Shown: positions 23,166 to 33,714 of the stretch, in pieces
How positions within the stretch are numbered: position 1 is the first letter of the stretch
Layout: each line of letters opens with the position of its first letter
Source: Gymnothorax reevesii
Lineage: Eukaryota; Chordata; Actinopteri; Anguilliformes; Muraenidae
NCBI GenBank assembly: GCA_029721435.1
Contig: CM056576.1
Location: forward strand, 115,371,166-115,435,165
Direction of reading: 5' to 3'
DNA: 64,000 bases
Position numbers and translations under genes: made by a program
The notes under the pieces: generated by a model
Seen by the model: the letters and a program-made list of their open reading frames with translations, nothing else
Database searches by the model: none
Told to the model about the DNA's origin: nothing

Positions 23166-23654
23166 GGAGGACATAGACCTGGAACTTAAATGCACAAGAT
23201 GATACTTACCAACACAGAACTGGCGAGAGCATGAGCACAAAGAGAGGAGGAAAGCACAAGGCAATAATTAAATAATGATAGAAAATTAGGGAAAGCAAAA
23301 GAGAAACTGTCAAGGATGACTGCATTGGTGGAGGAAACAATTGAGAATAGACTGAGGATGTGACAAATTCCTGGTGCATAGAGGACAAATCAAGCTATTT
23401 TATGATCCTATGAACTACATGATCCCATGACCTTCACCTCTGACAACCACATCAAACAAGACATTACCAAATAAAATAAGACAAGATACAGTTTATTGAA
23501 CCTTGTGGGGTAATTTTTCCTCAGCATGTGACCCATCCTTTTGTTAGGAGCAGTGGGCAGCCACAGAGCAGCACCTGGGGACCACCTCCCTTTCTAAAGC
23601 CAATTCCTTGGTCAGGGGTACTGATAGGAGCATTCCGATGATGCGTGTTTTTGT

Positions 23655-23790
23655 GGGTGGGGGAAACCTAAGTGCACGGAGGAAACCCACGTGAACACGG
23701 GAAGAACATGCAAATTCTACATAAGCGGATTAGAACCCAGGATCTTCTTGCTGTGAGGCGGTAGTGCTAACCACTGCTATACAGCAGGGA
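23655..23790 (-). mobile_element. tRNA-type SINE, fragment
   Basis: GAGGAAACCCACGTGAACAC, AGAACATGCAAATTCTAC and GATCTTCTTGCTGTGAGGCG match the head half of the SINE at 21.8-22.1 kb. The B box is degraded (GATTAGAACCC on plus). Confidence 0.65.
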
Positions 23791-24359
23791 AAATAAGAAT
23801 TGAATGCCTCTACATTTTCAGTAAGTACTTATAATAATTGGGGTCTAAATATCTGCATGTGCCCAGGAAATTGCATGCATTATTAAAAAGTCAAATTTAT
23901 GTAGTGATACTTTCAGTATCACTTTGAATGAAACAAGTTTGCGGTTGAAAACCGGAAATGCGACATCTTGTGGAATATTTAAGACCCCGCAGTGCATTTC
24001 GGTAGTTTTTCAAATAGTTGCAGGCCAGTGATTATTGATAACCTCCTCCACAGAGGTTGTTTTTGTACATGTGATCATGCACATGAGTGCTGTGCGCACA
24101 TAAAGACTGAATTAATTAATTGAAATGTCTCTTTATGGCTGAAACTAAATTCCAAAATTTAAAAAATGTACAGTTTCAATGAGGTTTTTGTGACACAGCC
24201 CAGATTTGAGAATTTAATTTGAGTATTTAAATAAAATTAATTATGAAGCTGAAATGCGCAATATTAACTTTTAGGGAAATGTTTACGTTCAATGGGTCAT
24301 ATATAATGAATGAAAGCTGACATCTGTTTTTTGAGGAAAGTGAGTTTGAAGTGCTGTCA
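23791..24359. other. Intergenic, no gene seen
   Basis: AT-rich spacer. 23955-23985 (GCGACATCTTGTGGAATATTTAAG) resembles 16675-16700 downstream of the other pseudogene, suggesting an old shared flank. Confidence 0.4.
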
Positions 24360-25332
24360 GCTTTTTGTGCAGATCTGAGGTTTTCTGTTTCTGTGGGCTG
24401 CAGGGCACAGTAGTACAGTGCTGAGTCTGTCACTTCAGCAGAGGAAATCTCCAGAAGTAGCCTTTTGTTTACTCGGTCATGTTTTCAAGTAAACCGTCCT
24501 TCTCGCCTGTCTGTGCTTACAACATTAATGATAAATTCAGGTTTGGATCGGGGCTACTGGCGATACCAGTACAAATAGTTTGAAGCAGCTGTGTAAGTAC
24601 ATGAGAGATAAACACTGTTTCCCTCCAGAACATGCACCTTCTCAGCTGCTGAGGTTTGAATGCTGTCATCTAAGAAAGAGAAAAAAAAAAGAATACATTT
24701 TTTAATGATGATACAAAATGGAGATTATTATTATTATTATTAAAATGGAGACTCATGATTATCAGTTGTCATACAAAAATGTTGAATTAGCCAAGGTCAA
24801 CTAAGTTTTGATTCAAGATTACAGCAAGGAATCCTTTTTCTATACAAATTCCAGTCCTAACCATTGCGACACCAAAAATAGACGTGCAATGCACGGAATA
24901 CCCCTCAGCCCGATGTCGAAGTTTTTGGAGACGCCCGGCCACCCGCCGCCCACCCGCACGAAGGATAGCAACACCCCGTCAGCCTTGAGGGCTGAGGGGT
25001 AAAAAATAGGCGTGCAATGCATGGAATACCCCTCAGCTCGATGTCGAAGTTTTTGGAGACGCCCACCCGCCTGCCCAACCGCACAAAGGATAGCAATACC
25101 CCGTCAGCCTTGGGGGCTGAAGGGTCAAAAGGCAAATTCTGATTAGAGTTCAAACAAGAGTTCCATCCATTTCTTCATGAAAACAACATTTTTGAAATTA
25201 TTTAACATTGTATTGAGCAACAGCAAGACAAAGCTTGAATAAGGGCTACAAATATCATACAGTTCAGAAAGATGTTTAATTTGACTTACCCACCATTGTT
25301 GAAAACAGATATAATAAACAGAGCAGCATCAT
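24360..25332 (-). pseudogene. TCR V pseudogene, group A
   Basis: The leader 25332-25290 (MMLLCLLYLFSTMV, donor GTAAG) is intact. The V exon 24669-24396 keeps Cys23, YWYRQ and VTDSALYYC, but TAT of the WYRQYP motif is TAG (24556-24554) and a second stop TGA lies at 24487-24485 in the RFT-KHD region. The RSS is also damaged: heptamer CACAGAA, nonamer ACAAAAAGC, 20-bp spacer. The intron holds a two-copy tandem repeat (24875-25128). The nearest intact relative is the V gene at 26.4 kb. Confidence 0.9.
24875..25128. repeat. Two-copy tandem repeat (~128-bp period) inside the pseudogene intron
   Basis: Units start TAGACGTGCAATGCACGG (24879) and TAGGCGTGCAATGCATGG (25007). Each unit has inverted ends CCCCTCAGCC and GGCTGAGGGG, so each could fold back. 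The GC-rich content contrasts with the AT-rich intron. Confidence 0.85.
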
Positions 25333-25369
25333 GGTTGCTCAAACATTGAGTTTAAGGACAACTATGACG

Positions 25370-25898
25370 CTAGTGACGCTCTGTGGATAATTCAAGTCAC
25401 TGCAGCATATGGAAAAAGAGCGGTTTCCCAACAGGTGCACTCCCATGATCGCCGGCTAAGGATAAAAATCTACCAAAGTAAAAGATAAACAAATGAAAGA
25501 CTTGAGCATGGATATAAATGAACAAATTCATAGATATTTCCTTTCCGTATTTATATTTGTATTTGTGTAGCAAATGTACTGAAATGTATTCCTGTATTTC
25601 AGACAATCCTCTTAGCAAGCAATTTAAGTTTGCAAATATTTCCTTGGAAAATAATATCTAAACCAATACGATTAACTATGCATTCAAGCTGTAAATAAAA
25701 TTTGTTCAATCAAATGCAGCAAGCTTAAAAAAACAATGATAGAAAAAAGGCTAATTTTCCTAAGCACCTTTGAAATAACACATTTGCATTTGGCAGTTTT
25801 CATTTTATTTTACCGCCAAGTTTCTGAGAATTTTTAAACGTGAGCACAAATTATAGTTTTATTGATAAATCAAAATTTTATTTAATTTAAAAGGTCAA
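25370..25898. other. Downstream flank of the 26.4-kb V gene, duplicated at 53.65 kb
   Basis: GACGCTCTGTGGATAA, AAGTCACTGCA and ACAAATGAAAGACTTGAG recur at 53662-53800 in the same order. This marks the left edge of the duplicated A-B-C block. No gene is seen. Confidence 0.6.
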
Positions 25899-26245
25899 TG
25901 TCATGCCCTGGCACCCAAAGATGGTGAGTAGGGCGACAAGGCAAGGAGTTGAGATGAGGACCCAAGTGTAGGGACACAGATTTTATCAAATAAATGGTGA
26001 GGGAGAAAACCAAACAAACACAAAACTTCAGGACAAAGCAAAAGAGAGTGTTTCTAACTAAACAGGGGACCAGACTAAAGCTACCTGCCTGTGTGGCAGA
26101 AAACTAAACTTATTAACCCATAAGGGATGTAATTCATTAAAAGGGAAACAGGTGAAGATGATTAAGTTGTGGGGAAAAGATAATTGATTTATTAGTGCAG
26201 GGCAGGTAGCCAGGCAAAGGAATGCCAGAGGGGAGGGGCATTACA
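25899..26245. mobile_element. 347-bp solo LTR, 5-bp target duplication
   Basis: It starts TGTCATGCCC, ends GGGGCATTACA and is flanked by GTCAA at 25894-25898 and 26246-26250. It is absent from the corresponding place in the second block (about 54.2 kb), so it inserted after the duplication or was never copied. Confidence 0.75.
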
Positions 26246-26410
26246 GTCAATGAGTGGTGTAACTCAGAATACTATTCATATAATATAATATTATTTATAT
26301 TAATTATTTCACAATTTTCCACTTACGACACAGAGGCACTTACGACTCAGTTTCAAAAATAAATAAATTGCTCTGTGGTGCCTGAGAGACAGTTGGCACG
26401 AGCATTACCA

Positions 26411-26448
26411 GGTTTTTGTTTGGGTTTAATGAGTTTCCTGTCACTGTG
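26411..26448 (-). promoter_or_regulatory. RSS of the 26.4-kb V gene (22-bp spacer)
   Basis: Heptamer CACAGTG at 26448-26442, 22-bp spacer, nonamer ACAAAAACC-type at 26419-26411. Confidence 0.9.
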
Positions 26449-27217
26449 GGCCTCAGGGCACAGTAGTACAGAGCAGAGTCTGTCACTTCAGCAGAGGAGA
26501 TCTCCAGATCCACACGCTTGTTTTCTTTATGATTCGTGGCAGCAAATTTCCCCTTTTTCTCATTTTTATTGAGAGTTTCTACAACCGTGATGATGAATTC
26601 GGGTTTGGATCGGGGATACTGGCGATACCACTGCAAATAATTTGCATCTTTGTAAGTGCATGAGAGATTAACAGTGTTTCCCTCCAGAACATTCAAGTCC
26701 CCAGTGATCGGTGTTATTTCCGTCTGAATACTTTCATCTGTGAAAGAAAAAAACAAGTATTTACAGACTTGCTGTGCTAATTGCAATGCAAATGGACATT
26801 ATTCAAATGAATGATATCTTCTATTTATACAACAATGAATCCGCCAAATATGGTCCACATCCCTTAGATTTTGATTAAATTCAACCAAACCTTTTTTTCC
26901 CATGTTAAACAAACTAAGCTTTGTACAGAAACAAATTGTGCAATAGTTACATCTTCCTCGCAATCTTGTGCATCAAGTTGAGCATCAAGTTGTTTTATAT
27001 AATTGCCAATTATAGAAACCAACTTGATGCACTACATTTAAAAAATATATATATTTTTAATAAAATTGCACATCAAGCATATATTGGGAAATAAAAATTT
27101 TAAGCCTGACTGGGAAAGAAATAAAAAAAACCATAGAACAGAGGTATAAAAAGTAATCAGCAACTTACCTACTATGGCTGAAAACAGAAATAATAAATAA
27201 TGCAGTTGCAGCATCAT
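26449..27217 (-). CDS. TCR alpha/delta V gene segment, group A, intact
   Basis: The leader 27217-27169 reads MMLQLHYLLFLFSAIV before donor GTAAG. The V exon 26737-26449 follows acceptor TTTCACAG. The mature start is DESIQTEITPITGDLNVLEG, with Cys23 in VNLSCTYK, a short CDR1, Trp41 in LQWYRQYPRSKPEF and AEVTDSALYYC with Cys104, ending CALR. All landmarks and splice sites are intact. Its partner in the second block is the gene at 54.4 kb. The downstream neighbour at 24.4 kb is a dead copy of the same group. Confidence 0.9.
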
Positions 27218-27559
27218 GGCAGCTGTCAGAAAGAAAGTATGATATTGAATTTAAGTTGAACAGACTAAATACTACACTCTGACTCCCTCTGTACTCTGAC
27301 TCCACCTTCCCCCTCAAACATAACCCACACATTTGTGGCCTGTGGGGAGGTGGTTTTACATATAAGGATTACCCAATCATTTCAATCAGTCATCTAGATT
27401 TAATTCCAACCACTGAGCTATAAATCCTGAGATGATATTTACCACTTGTTTGCAAGTAGCAGCTGAGTAGAGCTTTAAAAACAACTTTTTATAAAAATGT
27501 AATATGATACTGCCTGTTGGTGAATGTATTAATTAAAAGCATCTTACTGCAACGCCAAT

Positions 27560-27905
27560 ACCTAGAACGTATCATGCATTTTGCTAATCAGCTGCCAAAA
27601 TACTAATCTAAGGGATGATGTGATACTGTATCTCCGTTTCATTATACAGGTAAAATTTGCAGTGACAAATGCATGTGACAAAATGTATAAGAAAAAGGTT
27701 ACAAATGGAGCATTGTCCATATTGAGCTGTGCCGCGGAGAAAAATCTAAAGGGTATTCATAGTTCGCTGGATGGCAATGCAAGAGTAAAAAACATAAGTT
27801 TGTGTTTAATCACTGAATTGCGCAGAATGAAGCATTTAAAAAAGATGACAACACACATACAAATGATCAAAAAATTTGAACTCTGATCTGTAAATTTTCA
27901 AAATT
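27560..27905. repeat. Duplicated intergenic segment (pairs with 56.09-56.45 kb)
   Basis: GCTGCCAAAATA, CATGTGACAAAATGT, GAGCTGTGCC..GGAAAAATCTA and GATGGCAATGC..GAGTAAAA recur in the same order and orientation at 56115-56330. It has no coding potential. It supports block duplication. Confidence 0.6.
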
Positions 27906-28099
27906 ACTGATTATAAACCTTGATGCCATACATACTACATATATTTTTCTTTTTATGTATTAAAGTATTTTAAAAATATGTCTTCCAATATTTTGCCAAT
28001 TCACCGTTCCTGGATAAGGTGGAAATAAGATTATGATTCTCAGATTCATCCACCTTTACTCTCCTGATTATTGTAGCCCCCGTATGAGGTCGGGCGGCC

Positions 28100-28600
28100 A
28101 CTATGGATTCACGTATGTTATGTCTGCCGCAGCTGCATCAACGTCTGTAGAAACTTCTTTGAGGACTCTCTACAAGCTGCAATTTTTGAGCGATTATTTT
28201 CCTATTTTGTGTTGACATGTGTCATACTTCCTATATGACACCTATCAATTTTGGTTGCCATGGCGACAATATTGGCTGAATAATATGCAAATTAGTTGCA
28301 AAACATGGAGATTTCCTAGTGGACAAAGTACAAGCTGCAATTTTTCACCAATAATTTTCATATTTGGTATGGACATGTGATACACTTATGACACCTATTG
28401 ATTTTGGCTGCCATGGCGACAATATTGGCCAAATGATGCGCATATTTGTGCTGAGCGTACACACTTCCCGGAGGACGCTGTAGAGGCTGTACTTTTTGAC
28501 CGGTTACTTTCATATTTGGTATGGACATATCTTATACTTCACTTATGACACCTATTAATTTTGGTTGCATGCCAGCAGTACTGGCTGAGTAATGCACAAA
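28100..28600. repeat. ~155-bp tandem repeat, three or more units
   Basis: The anchor TGACACCTAT occurs at 28236, 28389 and 28546 (periods 153 and 157). Each is followed by TTTTGGTTGCCATGGCGACAAT-like sequence and preceded by CATATTTGGTATGGACAT. A related unit lies in inverted orientation at about 55870-56050. Confidence 0.8.
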
Positions 28601-29101
28601 AAAGGGGAGAATCGGGCATTCAAGGAGCACACCCAAGCGGTCGCGTATGACTGAACTGTCTAGTTTTTCCTTTGCTGGATACTGCATATACAGGAAGCAT
28701 CATGCAGATCCTGCGACTGCTGATTCTTGCATGTGCTGTGTCTTTATTATTAGCAGGACTAAATTACCATGCAGGTGTGTTTCATGCTCTCGCAATTAAA
28801 TAAATGTAAAAAATGGTGTGGTAATCAACATAAGACAGACATAGGTAAGTCTACAATGTTTTTATTCAGACAAGGAACCAGATGCAGATTCGGGGTACAA
28901 TCCATAATGCAGTACCCTAAAAAAAAAACATGGATATAGTAGAGGGAAAGGCCAAAGCCAATATCAGAAGAGGGGGCAGTGGAGCGAAGTTGGTAATGAC
29001 TGGACAGGATTGGGGCGTGTTGGTGCACAGGCCAGTGGCCATCCCAGGGCAGTAGCTAAGCTGTAGATCCCACTGGCCTAAGCAGGACTGATAGGGAATC
29101 A

Positions 29102-30077
29102 GTAAGACACCAAAAGCGGGGTGAAGGGAAATGAGGATTTATTAAACAAAAAATAAAACAGGCATGAGGGCCAACAAAAAACTTGGCCCAAAGGGTGGCA
29201 AAAAGACAAACTAAGGAGTGCTTCACAGAGCAAAGAACTAAAGAGCTAAAAAGGCAAGAACAAAAAACCACTGGAAACTCCAGGCAGAAATCCAAGAAAA
29301 ATAAATAACAAGACTATGGCTATATTTACAAGGGCTATGAACAAGACTTGGAAGCGTGAACATGAGTAAAGACTTGTACATGAAACGAGACTTGAGACAC
29401 TGTCTGCCAGCCAACTTCCACCGCATCCAGATAAAGGGTAAGAAATCAAGACATGAAGGGCAACACCTGGAGGAGGAGAAACAAGAGGCAGGGCAAGATC
29501 ATGACATGGACCAAGATAGGATAACAAGACTTGCTCATTAAGAGAATGAGCGTGCTCAGCTCAAGTACCAATTAAGTATGCAGTTTGAAAGCAGCATGAA
29601 TGTTAAGAACAGAAAAGCACAGCAAGACTTGAAATAGCAAAGCAGGAATCATGACAATAAACTCCCTGTCTAAATTAGTAATATTAGTAATGTGCCTATC
29701 TTAGAATTACACCACCCAGTGAGTGTTAGTAAATGTTAGTAACTTAAAAACAGTTAATTGTCAATTAAGCTTAGACAGCCCCGAATCAGCACAGCACAGA
29801 AGGAAGGGTGAAATACCAAAGCCAACCATAGCTCAGAAATGTGCGACAACGAAGGCACGAGGCGGAACGCAGACAAGCAGTGGAGTGGCTTGGCAGACCT
29901 GGCGAAAACAAAAACATGGACAAGGAACATGAATTATGAAATGCAATGACTAATACAAGAAACTGTTAAAACTGTGACTATGAACATGAGCATGAATTAT
30001 GACTATGGAATCTTGAACATGAAACTGTTAAAACCATAAATGCTGTCCTGGCCAAAGGCCCAGGACCCCAGAACACA
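29102..30077 (-). repeat. ~980-bp dispersed repeat, left member of an inverted pair
   Basis: Read on minus it starts TGTGTTCTGGGGTCCTGG at 30077 and runs to a polyadenylation-like AATAAA (29143-29138) near its end. It is highly similar to 31431-32413 in the opposite orientation. It resembles an LTR or the 3' part of a retroelement, with no coding frame recognised. Confidence 0.75.
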
Positions 30078-30635
30078 ACAAGGACAGCTGAAATGAAGGG
30101 TTTTGCATGAATGCAGTCTCAGTCCTGGGAATCGAAAAAAGGCTCGGGAGGTTTTCCTAATAAACTGACCCAGTGGAACAGACTGGAAAAGTAGATTAAC
30201 AAGAAAGCGGCCCCAATCCTGGAAAGTGATATGAGGGCTTGGGAACGTGTTTCAATCAACAAGATGCTGAAGAGTAATTATACTTTTCTTCACCAATAAT
30301 TTATGGAAACACACGGAAGGAGAGCTCAGCTCAAGACCAGAAGACACAAATAGACTTGTAAGTTTAATATGGCATCAAGCATTACAATCCGCAGTAAATT
30401 CAAAATAAACTTGTATAGACGAGATCTTCACAAAAGGAGAGGGGCATACAACTGACAACACCTGTGAGCAACAGAGGAAAGTAGATTATAGATCAATTAA
30501 AGGAGACAAAACCACAAAACACATGCAGGCTACTGGAGGGGGGGGGACCAATTAAGGAAGGATGCAATAACATTGTGACATATAATGAAAATGTATCAGA
30601 ACAGTACTGCTCATCCCTAATCTCAGGTAGAGTCA

Positions 30636-30673
30636 GGTTTTTGTACAGAGTTTGTGGGTTTCCTGTCACTGTG
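30636..30673 (-). promoter_or_regulatory. RSS of the 30.7-kb V gene (22-bp spacer)
   Basis: Heptamer CACAGTG at 30673-30667, 22-bp spacer, nonamer ACAAAAACC at 30644-30636. Confidence 0.9.
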
Positions 30674-31233
30674 GGCACCAGGGCACAGAAGTACAGAGCA
30701 GAGTCTGTCACTTCAGTTAAGGAGATCTCCAGATCCACCCGTTTGTTCTTTTTGTCATGCCTCACAGTAAATCGCTTCTCTGTCTTTGTCTCAGAAACGT
30801 AATACACGAGGATGAGGTATTCTGATTTGGATCCAGAATATTGCCGATACCATTGTAGACTTTTTGGATCAACAGCTGAGTATGTGCATGACAGATTAAC
30901 ACTGCTGCCAGCCAGAACGTGTTCTTCTTTAGATGTGGCTGTGATTGTATCCTGTCCAAGACTGTCACCTGGGGACAAAATTGTGTTTTTCATGACTTTT
31001 AAGTAAACATATGTATTTCAAGGAGCGAGCTTTTGATCCTTGTCATTTACATTCATACAAGATACATTACATTATTACATAACTATTAAAAATGGAAAAT
31101 TGAGACACTCTTCAAAACTTCCGTAAAACCAAACATTCAGGTTCTACACTTTATACGCAGCATTGGTGAGAGATGAAATTAGCCACTTACCAACCATTGT
31201 TGACAAGAGAAGGAATAAACAGAAGACTTTCAT
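30674..31233 (-). CDS. TCR alpha/delta V gene segment, group B, intact
   Basis: The leader 31233-31191 reads MKVFCLFLLLSTMV before donor GTAAG. The V exon 30968-30674 follows acceptor TCCCCAG. The mature start is GDSLGQDTITATSKEEHVLAG, with Cys23 in VNLSCTYS, Trp41 in SLQWYRQYSGSK and TEVTDSALYFC with Cys104 preceded by Phe, ending CALV. The frame beginning MKNTIL starts inside the intron and is not the true start. The whole gene sits in the 1.35-kb gap of an inverted repeat pair. Confidence 0.9.
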
Positions 31234-31310
31234 GATAGCAGTTGGAGAGAAACTGACATTAAGTTCAGCAAAAAAAAAGTCGATTTTGATTCCACTGAAG
31301 TTTTCACTCA

Positions 31311-31330
31311 AAACTCCTCCCACTCACTGG
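31311..31330 (-). promoter_or_regulatory. Conserved V promoter block, group B form
   Basis: AAACTCCTCCCACTCACTGG on plus, 78 bp before the leader ATG. It matches 57707-57726 almost exactly and the group D block more loosely. Confidence 0.5.
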
Positions 31331-31430
31331 TTACATTGCTCCTCCTCTGAATGCAAAACATGCATGCTCAATACCTTTTAAGATTACAAAGAAAATGATG
31401 TTATTATTATTCAACTGCATTCATCAGTAT

Positions 31431-32413
31431 TGTGTTCTGGGGTCCTGGCCTTTGGCCAGGACAGCATTTATGGTTTTAACAGTTTCATGTTTCATAGTTT
31501 CATAGTTCATGCTCATAGTTCATGCCACAGTTATAACAGTTTCTTGATTCAGGTTTTTGCATTTCATGTTTCACATTCCTTGTCCATGTTTTTACTTTTC
31601 CATGTTTTTGTTTTGGCCAGGTCTGCCAAGCCACTCCACCGCTTGTCTGCGTTCCGCCCCGTGCCTTCGTTGTTGCACATTTCTGAGCTCTGGTTGGCTT
31701 TGGTATTTCCCCTTCCTTCTGTGCTGTGCTGATTCGGGGCTCTCTAAGCTTAATTGACAATTAACTGTTTTTAAGTCACTAACATTTACTAACACTCACT
31801 GGGTTGGTGTAATTCATTAGAAAGGCACATTACTAATATTACTAATTTAGAAAGGGAGTTTATTGTCATCATTCCTGCTTTGCTATTTCAAGATCTTGCT
31901 GTGTTTTTGTGTTCTGAACATTCATGCTGCTTTCAAACTGCATACTTAATTGGTACTTAAGCTGAGCACGCTCATTCTCTTAATGAGCAAGTCTTGTCAT
32001 CCAATCTCTGTCCATGTCATGATCTTGCCCTGCCTCTTGTTCTCCTTCTCCAGGTGTTGCCCCTCATGTGTCCTTGATTTCTTTGCCCATATCTGGATGC
32101 GGTGGAAGTTGGCTGGCAGACAGTGTCTCAAGTCCTCGCTCATGTTCATGCTTCCAAGTCCTTGTTTCCAAGTCTTGTTCATAGCCCTTGTGTATATAGC
32201 CATAGTCTTGTAATTTATTTTTCTTGGATTTCTGCCTGGAGTTTCCAGTGGTCTTTTGTTCTTGCCTTTTTGCTCTTTAGTTCATTGCTCTGTGAAGCAC
32301 TCTTTAGTTTGTCTTTTGCAACCCTTTGGGCCAAGTTTTTTGTTGGCCCTCATGCCTGTTTTGCTTTTGTTTTAATAAATTCCTTATTCTCCTTCACCTC
32401 GCTCCTGGTGTCT
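31431..32413 (+). repeat. ~980-bp dispersed repeat, right member of the inverted pair
   Basis: It starts TGTGTTCTGGGGTCCTGG, carries AATAAA at 32374-32379, and ends near CTGGTGTCTAC. It is the mirror copy of 29102-30077 with scattered differences and small indels. Confidence 0.75.
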
Positions 32414-32429
32414 ACCTGATCTCGTATCA

Positions 32430-33710
32430 ATCAGTTAAAGAATTACTTTACACTGCAGCTTTCTTATACTTACCCTAATACATTTAATTATCTGTCTCCT
32501 CGAGGAGAGTTTATTTCATGTTTTTTGTTTGTGTTTGTGTCTTGTCATTTTCCGTAGTTTGTCCCTGTCATTGCTCAGTCTCTCAATTTGTCTCCCCAGT
32601 TTTTAATTTCCTCTGCGTCACTCTAACACCTGATTCCAGTTTTTTTTTTTTTTTTTTTTTCCACATTACATCTTTGTGTTTAAGTCTGCTTCTGTTCCCT
32701 TTTTATTGCTTGATTCTCTTGTGCCTATCCTTGCTTTCCAGGATATTTCTCTTGAGCCTGCTTGCTAGTTCCTGTACTGAGGCGTAGGAAAACGAGACCT
32801 TGGGAAGATTTCAACATTTTCATTCATTGCATTGAAAAATTGGTTGACTATGCCAGGAGTTTCAAAAACCCGGTCCTGGGGGCTCACCTTGTCGGCTGAT
32901 TTTTGTACCAGTCACCGCTGCAATCCCAGAATTTTGAATTGCTAATTTCTCTACATCGAACTTCCCCTACTTATATAGATTATTTTTTTTTTTACCCTTT
33001 GAAGCCTTATGTCAGAAATGGCTATTGTAGCAATAACTGAAGAGCTGGAAATTAAAATTCAATTATATTGCTAATTTTATTGCATCAAATAGGTAAATTG
33101 AGGCTTTTGTAAAATTGTAGAATCAATTGACTTTTAATTGTTGAAACCGTGGAAGTGGTCACCAAAACTGACCATTTATTTAGTAATTAAGATTTAAAAG
33201 ACAAAGCAAATTAAGAAGAGTCAAACTTGTTTTGTGTTCTGTTTGTGATTGATTTTAGGAAAACAATTTGGAAAGAAATTGAACACCTGTGTTCAGAAAC
33301 CAAATTAGCAGCGATTGATTGATTGATTGACCAGTGTTGATTTCGTTCATTTAAAACTTACTGCCACCTTGGCTTGGCTTCCAGGAATGTCAAAAAATGA
33401 GCACAATGTAAATGTTGGGCTTTCAAAAATCATGGAATGCCGAGCCATTTTAGTCAAAGAGGTTTCAGAGGGTATAATGACTCTCTGGCTTGAAAAGCAA
33501 TTAATTATGGACAAAAAAAAAAAAGAAACAAAAGCTTGTTAATTCTTAGATTGTAAGTATGATTGGGAATAAAAACCAGCATATGGTTTGTAAGTGGGTG
33601 CATAAGTCCACGTTTGGGAGCTCCTGTACTACACAAAGCTATATTCTTAGTGCTCGTGGGTGACATCTGCTGAGAAAATACAGGTACATGTTCAGCAGTC
33701 AAATGATGGC
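32430..33710. other. Intergenic, T-rich, no gene seen
   Basis: Contains a poly-T run at about 32640-32660 and a short (GATT)n at about 33313-33330. Nothing codes convincingly. Confidence 0.4.
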
Positions 33711-33714
33711 ACAC

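Noticed and set aside
28100..28600. CRISPR-like array
   Set aside because: Units are adjacent 155-bp repeats without unique spacers, in vertebrate DNA.
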